Assembly (NCBI GenBank): GCA_018715825.1
Contig: DVKU01000089.1
Coordinates: 1-6,217, forward strand
DNA: 6,217 nucleotides
Direction of reading: 5' to 3'
Source: Candidatus Avacholeplasma faecigallinarum
GTDB taxonomy: Bacteria; Bacillota_I; Bacilli_A; Acholeplasmatales; Anaeroplasmataceae
Both the position numbers and the translations under genes were made by a program. The notes below the pieces were generated by a model. That model searched no databases, was not told where the DNA came from, and was given only the letters and a program-made list of their open reading frames with translations. This document shows positions 1 through 6,217 of the stretch, piece by piece (the first letter of the stretch is position 1; each line of letters opens with the position of its first letter).

Positions 1-429
1 GATAATGCCTTATTTTTTAATATCACCTTAAATGAGGAAAATGATTATATAACTATAAACTTTAAAAGTGACAGCATAGATTTTAGCTGTAAAGTTAAAA
101 AGATTATAAACAAGTATGGTATTGTTACTTATGAAGAGATAGAAAATGATTTTTTAGCATTTGATAATTTAATAGTAATTATGACTTCAATTAAACGCCT
201 GCAAAGTAAGATTAAATATACGGACATTGTTTTTAATATGATGCCTAAAAAATTTACATTTAAGGAATTGCAGTTAGTATTTGAATCAATATTAGGCCGA
301 AAGATTTTAGATCCGGTTTTTAGAAGAAGTATGAAGGATAAAATTATAAAATTGGAAGAAGTTAAGATTGATGGTGGTCATAGACCAGCTTATTTATATA
401 TGTATAAGGGAGATAAAGATAATGGATAA
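1..429 (+). CDS. NUDIX-related transcriptional regulator, NrtR-like (3' part only)
   Basis: The frame is open from the first base to a TAA at 427-429, giving 142 residues of a protein that starts before the window; the ATG at 181 is internal. The visible part holds the tail of a NUDIX-like domain (about residues 1-50), then a segment LAFDN...RLQSKIKYTDI and a winged-helix region with FTFKELQLVFESILG, FRRSM and a closing GHRPAYLY. This is the C-terminal pattern of the NrtR family, whose members fuse a usually non-catalytic ADP-ribose-binding NUDIX domain to a DNA-binding winged helix and often repress NAD genes. The gene overlaps nadA by 8 nt, so the two are very probably co-transcribed and translationally coupled. 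Inference: it is a local, autoregulating controller of the nad operon. The NUDIX box is outside the window, so catalytic competence cannot be judged. A plain ADP-ribose pyrophosphatase is less likely given the winged helix. Confidence 0.85.
   Translation, partial: DNALFFNITLNEENDYITINFKSDSIDFSCKVKKIINKYGIVTYEEIENDFLAFDNLIVIMTSIKRLQSKIKYTDIVFNMMPKKFTFKELQLVFESILGRKILDPVFRRSMKDKIIKLEEVKIDGGHRPAYLYMYKGDKDNG
406..412 (+). promoter_or_regulatory. Ribosome binding site that sets the nadA start
   Basis: AAGGGAG lies 9 nt before the ATG at 422. The in-frame ATG at 368 has no comparable purine-rich site, and starting there would add 18 residues with no NadA character, read out of frame through the conserved end of the upstream regulator. 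The site therefore supports 422 as the start. Confidence 0.75.
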
Positions 430-1333
430 TATATTAATTGAAAAAATAAAACAATTGAAAAAGGAAAAAAATGCAGTAATTTTGGCTCATTATTACCAAA
501 ATGATGAGGTGCAAATGATTGCTGACTATGTTGGTGATTCATTGGCACTTGCTCAAATAGCTAGTCAAAATCAAGCTGATATTTTAGTTTTTTGTGGTGT
601 TGATTTTATGGCAGAGACAGCTAAAATTTTATCTTATGATAAAAAGGTATTGCTGCCTAATAAAAATGCTTCCTGTAGTATGGCAAATATGATTGATGCT
701 ATTGAACTTATGAAATACAAAAGCCAAAATCCTGATACAGTGGTTGTAGCCTATGTAAATTCAAGGGCAAATATAAAAGCTTTGGCCGATGTTTGTGTAA
801 CATCATCAAATGCTTTAAAGATAATTGATTTTTATCAAAGTCAAAATAAAAAAATATTATATTGCCCAGATCAAAATTTGGCTAAATACGCTATGAAGCT
901 TAGAGGCTATAACTTTGATGCATGGCATGGATATTGTGCAATTCACAACAATATTGATTTAAAAAGGGTTAAAGAGATTAAAGCTAAGTATCCAAATGCC
1001 TTATTTATTGCTCATCCTGAATGCAAATTAGATGTTTTAAATTTAGCTGATTATATCGGTTCTACTAAGCAATTAATAGATTTTGTCAATAAGTCTTCTA
1101 GCAAAGAATTTATAATTGCTACTGAAATTGGTGTTTTATATGAAATGAAAAAAAATAATCCTGAAAAAAAATTTATTCCTCTTAGTGAAGATTTAAGATG
1201 CAATGATATGAAGTTGATTCACTTAGAAGATATTTATAATTGTCTTTTAAACGAATCTAATGAGATATCTATAGATATAAAAATAGCTCAAAAGGCTAAA
1301 AAAAGCCTAGATAAAATGCTAGAGCTTAGCTAG
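422..1333 (+). CDS. nadA: Quinolinate synthase NadA
   Basis: This gene encodes the cytoplasmic [4Fe-4S] enzyme that condenses iminoaspartate with dihydroxyacetone phosphate to form quinolinate, the second step of NAD synthesis from aspartate. With the start at 422 the protein has 303 residues, the usual length for the short bacterial form. The three cysteines expected to hold the cluster are present: C85 (in ASCSMANM), C172 (in WHGYCAIH) and C260 (in EDLRCNDM). Other family blocks are ILAHYYQ near residues 20-26, GDSLALA near 38-44, FCGVDFMAETAKIL near 57-70, AYVNS near 110-114, VTSSNA near 126-131, AHPEC near 197-201 and ATEIG near 233-237. The gene overlaps the upstream regulator by 8 nt, and its TAG stop overlaps the ribosome binding site of the nadB-nadC gene, so the three genes form one operon. 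The C-terminal tail after about residue 275 is less conserved. No lesion is seen. Confidence 0.97.
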   Translation: MDNILIEKIKQLKKEKNAVILAHYYQNDEVQMIADYVGDSLALAQIASQNQADILVFCGVDFMAETAKILSYDKKVLLPNKNASCSMANMIDAIELMKYKSQNPDTVVVAYVNSRANIKALADVCVTSSNALKIIDFYQSQNKKILYCPDQNLAKYAMKLRGYNFDAWHGYCAIHNNIDLKRVKEIKAKYPNALFIAHPECKLDVLNLADYIGSTKQLIDFVNKSSSKEFIIATEIGVLYEMKKNNPEKKFIPLSEDLRCNDMKLIHLEDIYNCLLNESNEISIDIKIAQKAKKSLDKMLELS

Positions 1334-1337
1334 GAGG
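1332..1337 (+). promoter_or_regulatory. Ribosome binding site of the nadB-nadC fusion gene
   Basis: A perfect AGGAGG lies 6 nt before the ATG at 1344. Its first two bases are the last two bases of the nadA TAG stop codon, so termination of nadA and initiation of the next gene are physically linked. It is one of the two strongest ribosome binding sites in the window. Confidence 0.85.
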
Positions 1338-1343
1338 ATTAAT

Positions 1344-3680
1344 ATGATTACATATAAATATGATATTGTAGTAATAGGGGCTGGATTAGCTGGTATATAC
1401 ACAGCTTTAAATTTAGATTCTAAATTTAAAATTGCAATTTTAGCAAAAGATAAACTGGATAAGGGCTCATCTAATTTAGCTCAAGGTGGAATAGCTTGTG
1501 AAATAATTGAAGACAAAGATAAAATAAAAGAGCATTATGATGATACTTTAAGAGCTGGTTCTTATTTAAATGACTCTAAAGCAACTATGATATTAGTTAA
1601 TGAGGCTAAAGAAAATATTGAAAATCTTATGTCCTTAGGTGTTAATTTTGACAAAGATAGTGATGGCAATTTTGTAAGGACATTAGAAGGGGGACATAAA
1701 AGCAAAAGAATTTTACATGCTGGTGGCGATGCTACTGGAGCTAGCGTCATGAATGATATAAGAAAGACATTGTTTAATAGAAAAAATATTGATATTTATG
1801 AGTACGAAATGGCATTTGATATTATAAAATATGAAGATAAGGCCAGTGGCATAGTCTCTATAAATTTAAATAATGAAATAAGTGTATTTAACTGTAAAAA
1901 AATCATTATAGCTACAGGTGGAATAGGGGGAATTTATAAGAATTCTACAAATGAAAGATTCGCTTGTGGGGATGGAATAGCCTTAGCATATAGAGCTAAT
2001 ATTAAAATAGAAAATATGGAATTTGTTCAATTTCATCCTACTGGTCTATATGAAAAAAATTCAGATGGACAACGCTTTTTGATTAGTGAGGCTGTGCGTG
2101 GTGAGGGTGGAATTTTAAGAAATATCCATGGCGTTAGATTTATGTCTAAGTATGATAAAGAAAGAATGGAATTGGCTCCTAGAGATGTTGTCTCCCAAAG
2201 TATATATAAAGAGATGCTAGATACTTCAAGTGAACATGTATATTTGGATATAACTAATAAATCAAAGGATTTTTTAATTCAAAGATTTCCAACTATTTAT
2301 GAAAAATGTAAATCTATTGGAATTGATATGGCTAAGGATTTTATTCCTGTTGCCCCTATAGAGCATTTTTTATGTGGTGGAATTAAAACTGATGTTTTTG
2401 GTAAAACGAATTTAGAAAATGTATATGCTGTTGGTGAATGTGCTAATACTGGTGTACATGGTGCTAATAGATTAGCCTCAAATTCGCTTTTAGAGTGTTT
2501 GGTTTTTGGTAAAAGAATAGCTACAGATATAAATGAAAATTGTAATAATGAAATTATAAATTTAAATTATTTTTATCAAAGTAGTACTTCTAATGATAAT
2601 TTTGAATCACTTAGAAATGAAATTAGACAAATAATGGATAAATATGTTTGTATTGTAAGAACTGCACAAGGCTTACAAATAGCAAAAGATATTTTAACTA
2701 AGCATTATCATAATATTATTAAAAATAAGGTTATAAGTAGATATTATTATGAAACATTAAATATGTTAACTACAGCACTTTTAATTACTAATCAAGCCAT
2801 AAATAGAAAAGAGTCTATTGGCTGCCATTACGTTATTAATAATGAAATTAATTATGAAATTGTTGATAAAATTATAACAGATGCATTAAATGAGGATATG
2901 CCCAATGGAGATATTACAACTGATAATTTAATACCAAAAAATCATCAATCAAAGGCTATGTTAATAGCTAAAGAGGATGGAGTTATCTCAGGGCTTATGA
3001 TAGTTGAACGAGTATTTAAGCTTGTTGGTGGCAATGTCAACATAATTTTTAATAAATTTGATGGTGACTTGGTAAAAACTTATGATGTTATAGCTACTAT
3101 ATCAGGAGATACTAAAACTATTTTAAAAGGTGAAAGAGTTGCATTAAATTTATTACAAAGAATGTCAGGAATTGCCACTATAACTAATAAATTTGTAAAT
3201 GAGGTAGAAGCAAATACTAAAATTTTAGATACAAGAAAAACAACTCCAAACTTAAGATATTTGGAAAAATTGGCCGTTAAGCATGGCGGAGGCGTTAACC
3301 ATAGATATTCCTTGTCTGATATGGTTATGATTAAGGATAATCATATTGATGCTTGTGGAAGTATCACTAAAGCAGTAGAAACTATACGTCCAAAGGTAAA
3401 TTGTAAAATAGAGGTAGAAGTAGAAACATTAGAGCAATTTAAGGAAGCCCTAAATACACAATGTGATATTATTATGCTAGATAATATGAGCCTTGATTTG
3501 ATGCAAGAATGTGTTAAACTTAATAATCATAAGAAAAAACTAGAAGCATCTGGTAATATGATTTTATCTAGAGTTAAAGAAGTTTCTCATATAGGAGTAG
3601 ATTTTATATCTGTTGGAGCATTAACTCATTCTGTTAAGGCATTAGACATCAGTTTAAAATTTCATAATTTAAAAAAATAA
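1344..3680 (+). CDS. Bifunctional L-aspartate oxidase / nicotinate-nucleotide pyrophosphorylase (NadB-NadC fusion)
   Basis: One 778-residue protein carries two NAD-pathway enzymes. Residues 1-500 are NadB, the FAD enzyme that oxidises L-aspartate to iminoaspartate. It has the GAGLAG dinucleotide-binding loop (12-17), SSNLAQGGIA (42-51), LEGGH with E115, and the expected active-site residues H231 (QFHPTG), S248-E249 (SEAVRGEG), R280 (APRD), H341 (EHFLCGG) and R376 (GANRLASNS). A helical C-terminal part follows, with YVCIVRTAQGL. Residues 501-778 are NadC, which turns quinolinate and PRPP into nicotinate mononucleotide, CO2 and pyrophosphate. It shows EDMPNGDITTD, R631-K632 (DTRKTTP), H653-R654 (GGGVNHR), K664 (MIKDNH), E692 (IEVEVE), D713 (MLDNM) and the SVGALTHS phosphate-site motif. 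Both halves are near full length and keep their catalytic residues. The junction has no linker and no in-frame ATG or GTG before M519, so NadC should exist only as part of the fusion. The NadB half ends KESIGCHY rather than the usual ESRG-H-(Y/F)R, so its tail was altered at the fusion. A terminator follows. Confidence 0.95.
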   Translation: MITYKYDIVVIGAGLAGIYTALNLDSKFKIAILAKDKLDKGSSNLAQGGIACEIIEDKDKIKEHYDDTLRAGSYLNDSKATMILVNEAKENIENLMSLGVNFDKDSDGNFVRTLEGGHKSKRILHAGGDATGASVMNDIRKTLFNRKNIDIYEYEMAFDIIKYEDKASGIVSINLNNEISVFNCKKIIIATGGIGGIYKNSTNERFACGDGIALAYRANIKIENMEFVQFHPTGLYEKNSDGQRFLISEAVRGEGGILRNIHGVRFMSKYDKERMELAPRDVVSQSIYKEMLDTSSEHVYLDITNKSKDFLIQRFPTIYEKCKSIGIDMAKDFIPVAPIEHFLCGGIKTDVFGKTNLENVYAVGECANTGVHGANRLASNSLLECLVFGKRIATDINENCNNEIINLNYFYQSSTSNDNFESLRNEIRQIMDKYVCIVRTAQGLQIAKDILTKHYHNIIKNKVISRYYYETLNMLTTALLITNQAINRKESIGCHYVINNEINYEIVDKIITDALNEDMPNGDITTDNLIPKNHQSKAMLIAKEDGVISGLMIVERVFKLVGGNVNIIFNKFDGDLVKTYDVIATISGDTKTILKGERVALNLLQRMSGIATITNKFVNEVEANTKILDTRKTTPNLRYLEKLAVKHGGGVNHRYSLSDMVMIKDNHIDACGSITKAVETIRPKVNCKIEVEVETLEQFKEALNTQCDIIMLDNMSLDLMQECVKLNNHKKKLEASGNMILSRVKEVSHIGVDFISVGALTHSVKALDISLKFHNLKK

Positions 3681-3687
3681 TTATTGT

Positions 3688-3730
3688 AGGCCATTTAAAG
3701 TTTTACTTTATATGGTCTCTTTTAATTTTT
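3688..3730 (+). terminator. Rho-independent terminator of the nad operon
   Basis: The arm at 3688-3701 pairs with 3705-3718 across a 3-nt TTT loop. Thirteen of 14 positions pair, one of them G-U; the only mismatch is T3695-T3711. A T-rich tract (CTCTTTTAATTTTTTT) follows the stem. The hairpin begins 8 nt after the stop codon of the nadB-nadC gene and separates the NAD operon from the transporter operon. Confidence 0.8.
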
Positions 3731-3733
3731 TTA

Positions 3734-3760
3734 TTTAAAGTTTAATAATTATGATATGAT
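3734..3760 (+). promoter_or_regulatory. Candidate sigma-A-type promoter of the ABC importer operon
   Basis: TATGAT at 3755-3760 is preceded by TG at 3752-3753 with one base between, which makes an extended -10 element. A weak -35 candidate, TTTAAA at 3734-3739, sits at a short 15-nt spacing, and TTATTT at 3731-3736 would give 18 nt. A second TATGAT overlaps at 3750-3755. The position just after the terminator and about 20 nt before the permease start is sensible, but AT-rich sequence gives such matches often. No clear Fur operator was recognised. Confidence 0.4.
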
Positions 3761-3781
3761 TGTTGTGAAGTTGGTGAAGTC

Positions 3782-4765
3782 ATGAAATATTTGAAAGAAC
3801 ACAAAATTTTAACTCTTAGCTTGTTGTTTATTACATGTATTATAGTTATTATTGCCTCACTTAGCATAGGTACAATATCATTTGATTTTTTTAGTGTCAT
3901 AAAAGCAATTTTCATAGCTGATGATTCATCAGCCAGATTAATTGTTTTAAATAGTAGGCCTCCTAGAATATTGGTTGGAGGTATGATAGGTATTTCGCTA
4001 TCACTAGCTGGTTGTATGCTACAATGTGTAATGAGAAATGATTTGGCCTCACCTACTACAATTGGTGTTTCTAGTGGTGCAAGTTTCGTTGGGTATATAT
4101 TATTGGTAGTATTTCCAACTCTAAGTTATTTATTACCTATTGCTACTATAATAGGTGCTTTACTAACGACTATCTTGATTTATTTTTTAGCTTATAATAA
4201 GGGAGTTAAGCCACTAAAAATGATTTTAGCTGGTTTAGCTATATCCGCTTTTTTGGGAGCAATTAACGATTTTATAAAAACCTTTTTTGCTAGCGATATT
4301 GCAAATGTTAGTGGTTTTTTAGTTGGCGGATTAAATGGAATAACATGGGATACTTTTTTTAAAATGTTACCATTTGTAGTATTAGCAATTATTTTTGTTT
4401 GTTTTATTCCCAATAAATTAAATATTTTAATGCTAGGAGATGAAACGGCAAATTCATTAGGGCTTCATACGCAAGTATTTAGATTTTTTTTAATTATTGT
4501 ATCTTCAATTTTGGCTGCTAGTGCTATTGCCTTTGGAGGAATGATTGGTTTTGTTGGTTTAATTATTCCTCATATAGCTAGAATTTTAGTAGGTACTAAT
4601 TATAAATATATAACAATAGCCTCCATATTTTTAGGCTTTACTTTGATGATTATATCTGACACCATAGGAAGAGTTATATTGCCAAATAGTGAAGTTCCTG
4701 TAAGTATTATATTATCATTTATTGGCGTGCCGTTTTTTATTTTTTTGTTAAGGAGGAAGGATTAA
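3782..4765 (+). CDS. FecCD-family ABC importer permease (iron-siderophore/heme/cobalamin type)
   Basis: This 327-residue protein is a polytopic inner-membrane permease of the FecCD/BtuC family, which works as a homodimer or heterodimer with an ATPase and takes up metal chelates such as ferric siderophores, heme or cobalamin. The length is typical and the hydrophobic pattern suggests about ten membrane segments, the first at roughly residues 9-30. Family blocks are RPPR (59-62), the LAGCMLQ...RNDLASP region (75-91), GVSSGA (95-100), the cytoplasmic coupling-helix segment GDETANSLG (219-227), which contacts the ATPase, and GFVGLIIPHIAR (256-267). The start has only a weak site, GGTG at 3773-3776, but no better upstream start follows the promoter region. 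Its stop overlaps the next start as TAATG. Only one permease gene is visible, which suggests a homodimer, though another could lie beyond the window. The substrate cannot be read from the sequence. No lesion is seen. Confidence 0.93.
   Translation: MKYLKEHKILTLSLLFITCIIVIIASLSIGTISFDFFSVIKAIFIADDSSARLIVLNSRPPRILVGGMIGISLSLAGCMLQCVMRNDLASPTTIGVSSGASFVGYILLVVFPTLSYLLPIATIIGALLTTILIYFLAYNKGVKPLKMILAGLAISAFLGAINDFIKTFFASDIANVSGFLVGGLNGITWDTFFKMLPFVVLAIIFVCFIPNKLNILMLGDETANSLGLHTQVFRFFLIIVSSILAASAIAFGGMIGFVGLIIPHIARILVGTNYKYITIASIFLGFTLMIISDTIGRVILPNSEVPVSIILSFIGVPFFIFLLRRKD
4751..4756 (+). promoter_or_regulatory. Ribosome binding site of the importer ATPase gene
   Basis: A perfect AGGAGG lies inside the last codons of the permease gene, 8 nt before the ATG at 4765. 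Together with the TAATG stop-start overlap it supports coupled translation of permease and ATPase and fixes the ATPase start. Confidence 0.8.
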
Positions 4766-5541
4766 TGCTTCTTAGGACTAAAAATTTAACATTAAAATAT
4801 AAAAATAAAATTATTGTTAATGATTTAAATATTAATTTTCCAATTGGAAAAATTACTACAATTTGTGGCTTAAACGGAGCTGGTAAATCGACTATTTTGA
4901 AGGCTTTATCTAATAATTTAAAGCCCTTTAGTGGGAATGTTTTATTAGATGATGTAGAAATTGGTAAAATTAAGAAAAGAGATTTAGCTAAATCTATAGC
5001 TTATTTGCCCCAAAATAATGATATATATGGAGATGTCGATTTATATACATATGTTTCATATGGTAGATACCCTTATCAAAGTATGTTTGGGAAATTAAGC
5101 CCTGAAGATGATAAGATTATTTTATCCTCACTTGAGATGTGTGGCTTAACGGCGTTAAGGGATAGATTGATCTCTACATTATCAGGCGGAGAATTTCAAA
5201 GAGCTAGAATAGCTTTAACATTATGTCAAAAAACATCAATATTAATTTTAGATGTACCAATAACTTTTTTGGATGTTAGCTATCAAATTGAAATTTTAAA
5301 ATTAATAAATAAGCTTTCTAAGGATTTAAATTTAACTATTATAATGGTTCTACATGATTTAAATTTAGCAGTTCTTTATTCAGATTATATAGCAGTAATA
5401 GATTTGCATACTTTAGCATTAATGACAGAAGCTGATAAATTTATTACAAATGAAAATTTAAGGCTTTATTTTAATTTAAATTCTGTTATAATAACTGATG
5501 GCTTATATATGATAGCAAAAAAGGTACATAATGAAAATTAA
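4765..5541 (+). CDS. FecE/BtuD-type ABC importer ATPase lacking the catalytic glutamate
   Basis: This 258-residue cytoplasmic ATPase belongs to the iron-chelate/cobalamin importer class and should power the permease encoded just upstream. Visible motifs in order are a candidate A-loop tyrosine (Y12), Walker A GLNGAGKST (35-43), Q-loop Q83 in YLPQN, signature LSGGE (139-143), Walker B ILILD ending at D163, D-loop FLDVS (168-172) and H-loop H197 in VLHDLN. The residue after the Walker B aspartate is the general base for ATP hydrolysis and is a glutamate in almost all active members; here it is V164, in LDVPIT instead of LDEPTT. The codon is GTA at 5254-5256, one base from GAA. I166 (ATA) is likewise one base from the usual threonine codon ACA. 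The rest of the protein looks intact and of normal length. By family knowledge, loss of this glutamate strongly reduces or abolishes ATP turnover, so the transporter may be inactive. A sequencing error is the simple alternative. The gene overlaps the next by 11 nt. Confidence 0.93.
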   Translation: MLLRTKNLTLKYKNKIIVNDLNINFPIGKITTICGLNGAGKSTILKALSNNLKPFSGNVLLDDVEIGKIKKRDLAKSIAYLPQNNDIYGDVDLYTYVSYGRYPYQSMFGKLSPEDDKIILSSLEMCGLTALRDRLISTLSGGEFQRARIALTLCQKTSILILDVPITFLDVSYQIEILKLINKLSKDLNLTIIMVLHDLNLAVLYSDYIAVIDLHTLALMTEADKFITNENLRLYFNLNSVIITDGLYMIAKKVHNEN

Positions 5542-6217
5542 GATTTTATTATTTATTTTTATATTATTATTAGGGATTACATCATGTACATCTAGTGAAA
5601 AAGTATCAGTACCATATGAAAAGGACGAGTTAAAAAATTATTACCTATCGTTAGCTGATGAGGTAATAATTAATGGTGATGAAATTATTTTTAAGGATTT
5701 ATATGATAAAGAAATTAAACTTACTAGAAAGAAATTTAAAACAATAAGCTTGTATGCTAGCTTTACAACCTTGTGGTATGAAGCAGGTGGAGAGGTTATT
5801 GCAACAATTGATGGATCATCAGTAGATTTATATTTAGAGTATATAGGAAGATATAACTAAGGATGATGGTGTTGAGATAGTTTCAACTACTAATTCGGGC
5901 AAAAATTTTGATATTGAGTTAATTTTAGCATTAAATCCCGATTTAATTATATGTTCTGATGCGATGAATGGCTATCAAACCATTAGTGAACATGCTAAAA
6001 ATGCTAATATAGATTTAATTGTATGTGATTATGAAGATTTTAGAGATTATTTAAAATGGTTTAAGATTTTTTCTTTTTTAAATTATCAAGAGCAATTATT
6101 TACTGATATTGCCTTAACTACAATGAATGAAATTGTAGATATAGTAATTCAGTCACAATTTCAAGATAGTGAAAAGGTCTTATCTATATTTTCATCTCCT
6201 ACACCTGTTGCAAACAC
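5531..6217 (+). pseudogene. FecB/BtuF-type substrate-binding lipoprotein, frameshifted and cut by the window end
   Basis: This should be the extracytoplasmic receptor of the importer. It begins with a lipoprotein signal: MKIK, a hydrophobic stretch and a lipobox I-T-S-C with the lipidated cysteine at residue 19. The first frame gives about 107 residues, including the family-like segments LYDKEIKL, FKTISLYASF and LWYEAGGEVIATIDG, and stops at TAA 5858-5860. Homology resumes at once in another frame: from 5850 it reads DITKDDGVEIVS, then NFDIELILALNPDLII, AMNGYQTI and DYEDFRDYLKWFK, open to the window end. The second frame has stops at 5835-5837 and 5844-5846, so the shift must fall within about 5847-5857. 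Restoring a GA dinucleotide in the GGAAGATATA stretch would join the halves as GRDITKDD. About 229 residues are visible of a family that is usually 300-370 long. The ATG at 5964 in the second frame has no ribosome binding site. The start at 5531 overlaps the ATPase gene by 11 nt, with a weak AAAAGG site before it. A real mutation and a sequencing error cannot be told apart here. Confidence 0.88.

Noticed and set aside
368..421. Longer nadA starting at the ATG at 368
   Set aside because: It has no ribosome binding site, the extra 18 residues do not resemble NadA, and they are a shifted reading of the conserved end of the upstream regulator. The start at 422 has AAGGGAG at good spacing.
181..429. 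A separate 82-residue protein starting at the ATG at 181
   Set aside because: The same frame is open without stops back to base 1 and the upstream residues continue the NrtR pattern, so 181 is an internal methionine.
1562..1750. Reverse-strand open frame of 62 codons inside nadB
   Set aside because: It lies entirely opposite a highly conserved coding region, has no recognisable motifs and no matching neighbours.
2838..2900. Internal translation start giving a free NadC
   Set aside because: There is no in-frame ATG or GTG between the junction and M519, which is already within the conserved EDMPNGD motif. The nearby ATGs at 2842 and 2853 are in another frame that soon stops.
3740..3765. Fur-type operator before the importer genes
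   Set aside because: The AT-rich stretch contains ATAATTATGATAT-like words, but the two halves do not form a convincing 7-1-7 inverted repeat.
4192..4413. Reverse-strand open frame of 73 codons inside the permease gene
   Set aside because: It is antisense to conserved membrane segments and shows no protein family features; a chance open frame.
5845..5862. Programmed ribosomal frameshift in the binding-protein gene
   Set aside because: No slippery heptamer such as X-XXY-YYZ, no upstream stimulatory site and no obvious downstream hairpin are seen, and this family is not known for recoding. Mutation or sequence error is simpler.
5964..6217. A second gene starting at the ATG at 5964 after the frameshift
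   Set aside because: The ATG has no ribosome binding site and homology to the binding protein extends well upstream of it in the same frame, so it is the continuation of the broken gene.

Overview
The window is strongly AT-rich on the coding strand, uses A/T-ending codons, has AGGAGG-type ribosome binding sites and the standard code, and carries every gene on the + strand. This fits a low-GC Bacillota, most likely an anaerobic Clostridia or Tissierellia-type bacterium. The taxon is inferred from composition and gene content only.

Region 1 (1-3680) is a de novo NAD biosynthesis operon. It opens with the 3' end of a NUDIX-related regulator of the NrtR type, cut by the window edge. This overlaps nadA (quinolinate synthase) by 8 nt, and nadA is followed at once by one 778-codon gene. 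That gene fuses L-aspartate oxidase (NadB, about residues 1-500) directly to nicotinate-nucleotide pyrophosphorylase (NadC, about residues 501-778). The two proteins together make the whole route: aspartate to iminoaspartate (NadB), plus DHAP to quinolinate (NadA), then plus PRPP to nicotinate mononucleotide (NadC). The regulator probably senses an NAD-related metabolite and controls its own operon; any operator would lie upstream of the window.

Region 2 (3681-3781) is a short gap. It holds a convincing intrinsic terminator for the nad operon and a plausible extended -10 promoter for the next operon.

Region 3 (3782-6217) is an iron-siderophore/heme/cobalamin-type ABC importer operon in the order FecCD permease, ATPase, substrate-binding lipoprotein, tightly packed with overlaps. 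The permease looks intact. The ATPase has valine instead of the catalytic glutamate after Walker B (LDVPIT where the family has LDEPTT). The binding-protein gene is broken by a frameshift near 5847-5857, after which the homologous protein continues in another frame to the window end. Two separate lesions in adjacent genes suggest the importer is decaying in this lineage, unless they are sequence errors.

The best candidates for a second look are the NadB-NadC fusion with no linker and no internal start, the missing ATPase glutamate, and the dinucleotide-sized frameshift in the binding protein. I found no CRISPR array, RNA gene, insertion sequence or wholly new system.
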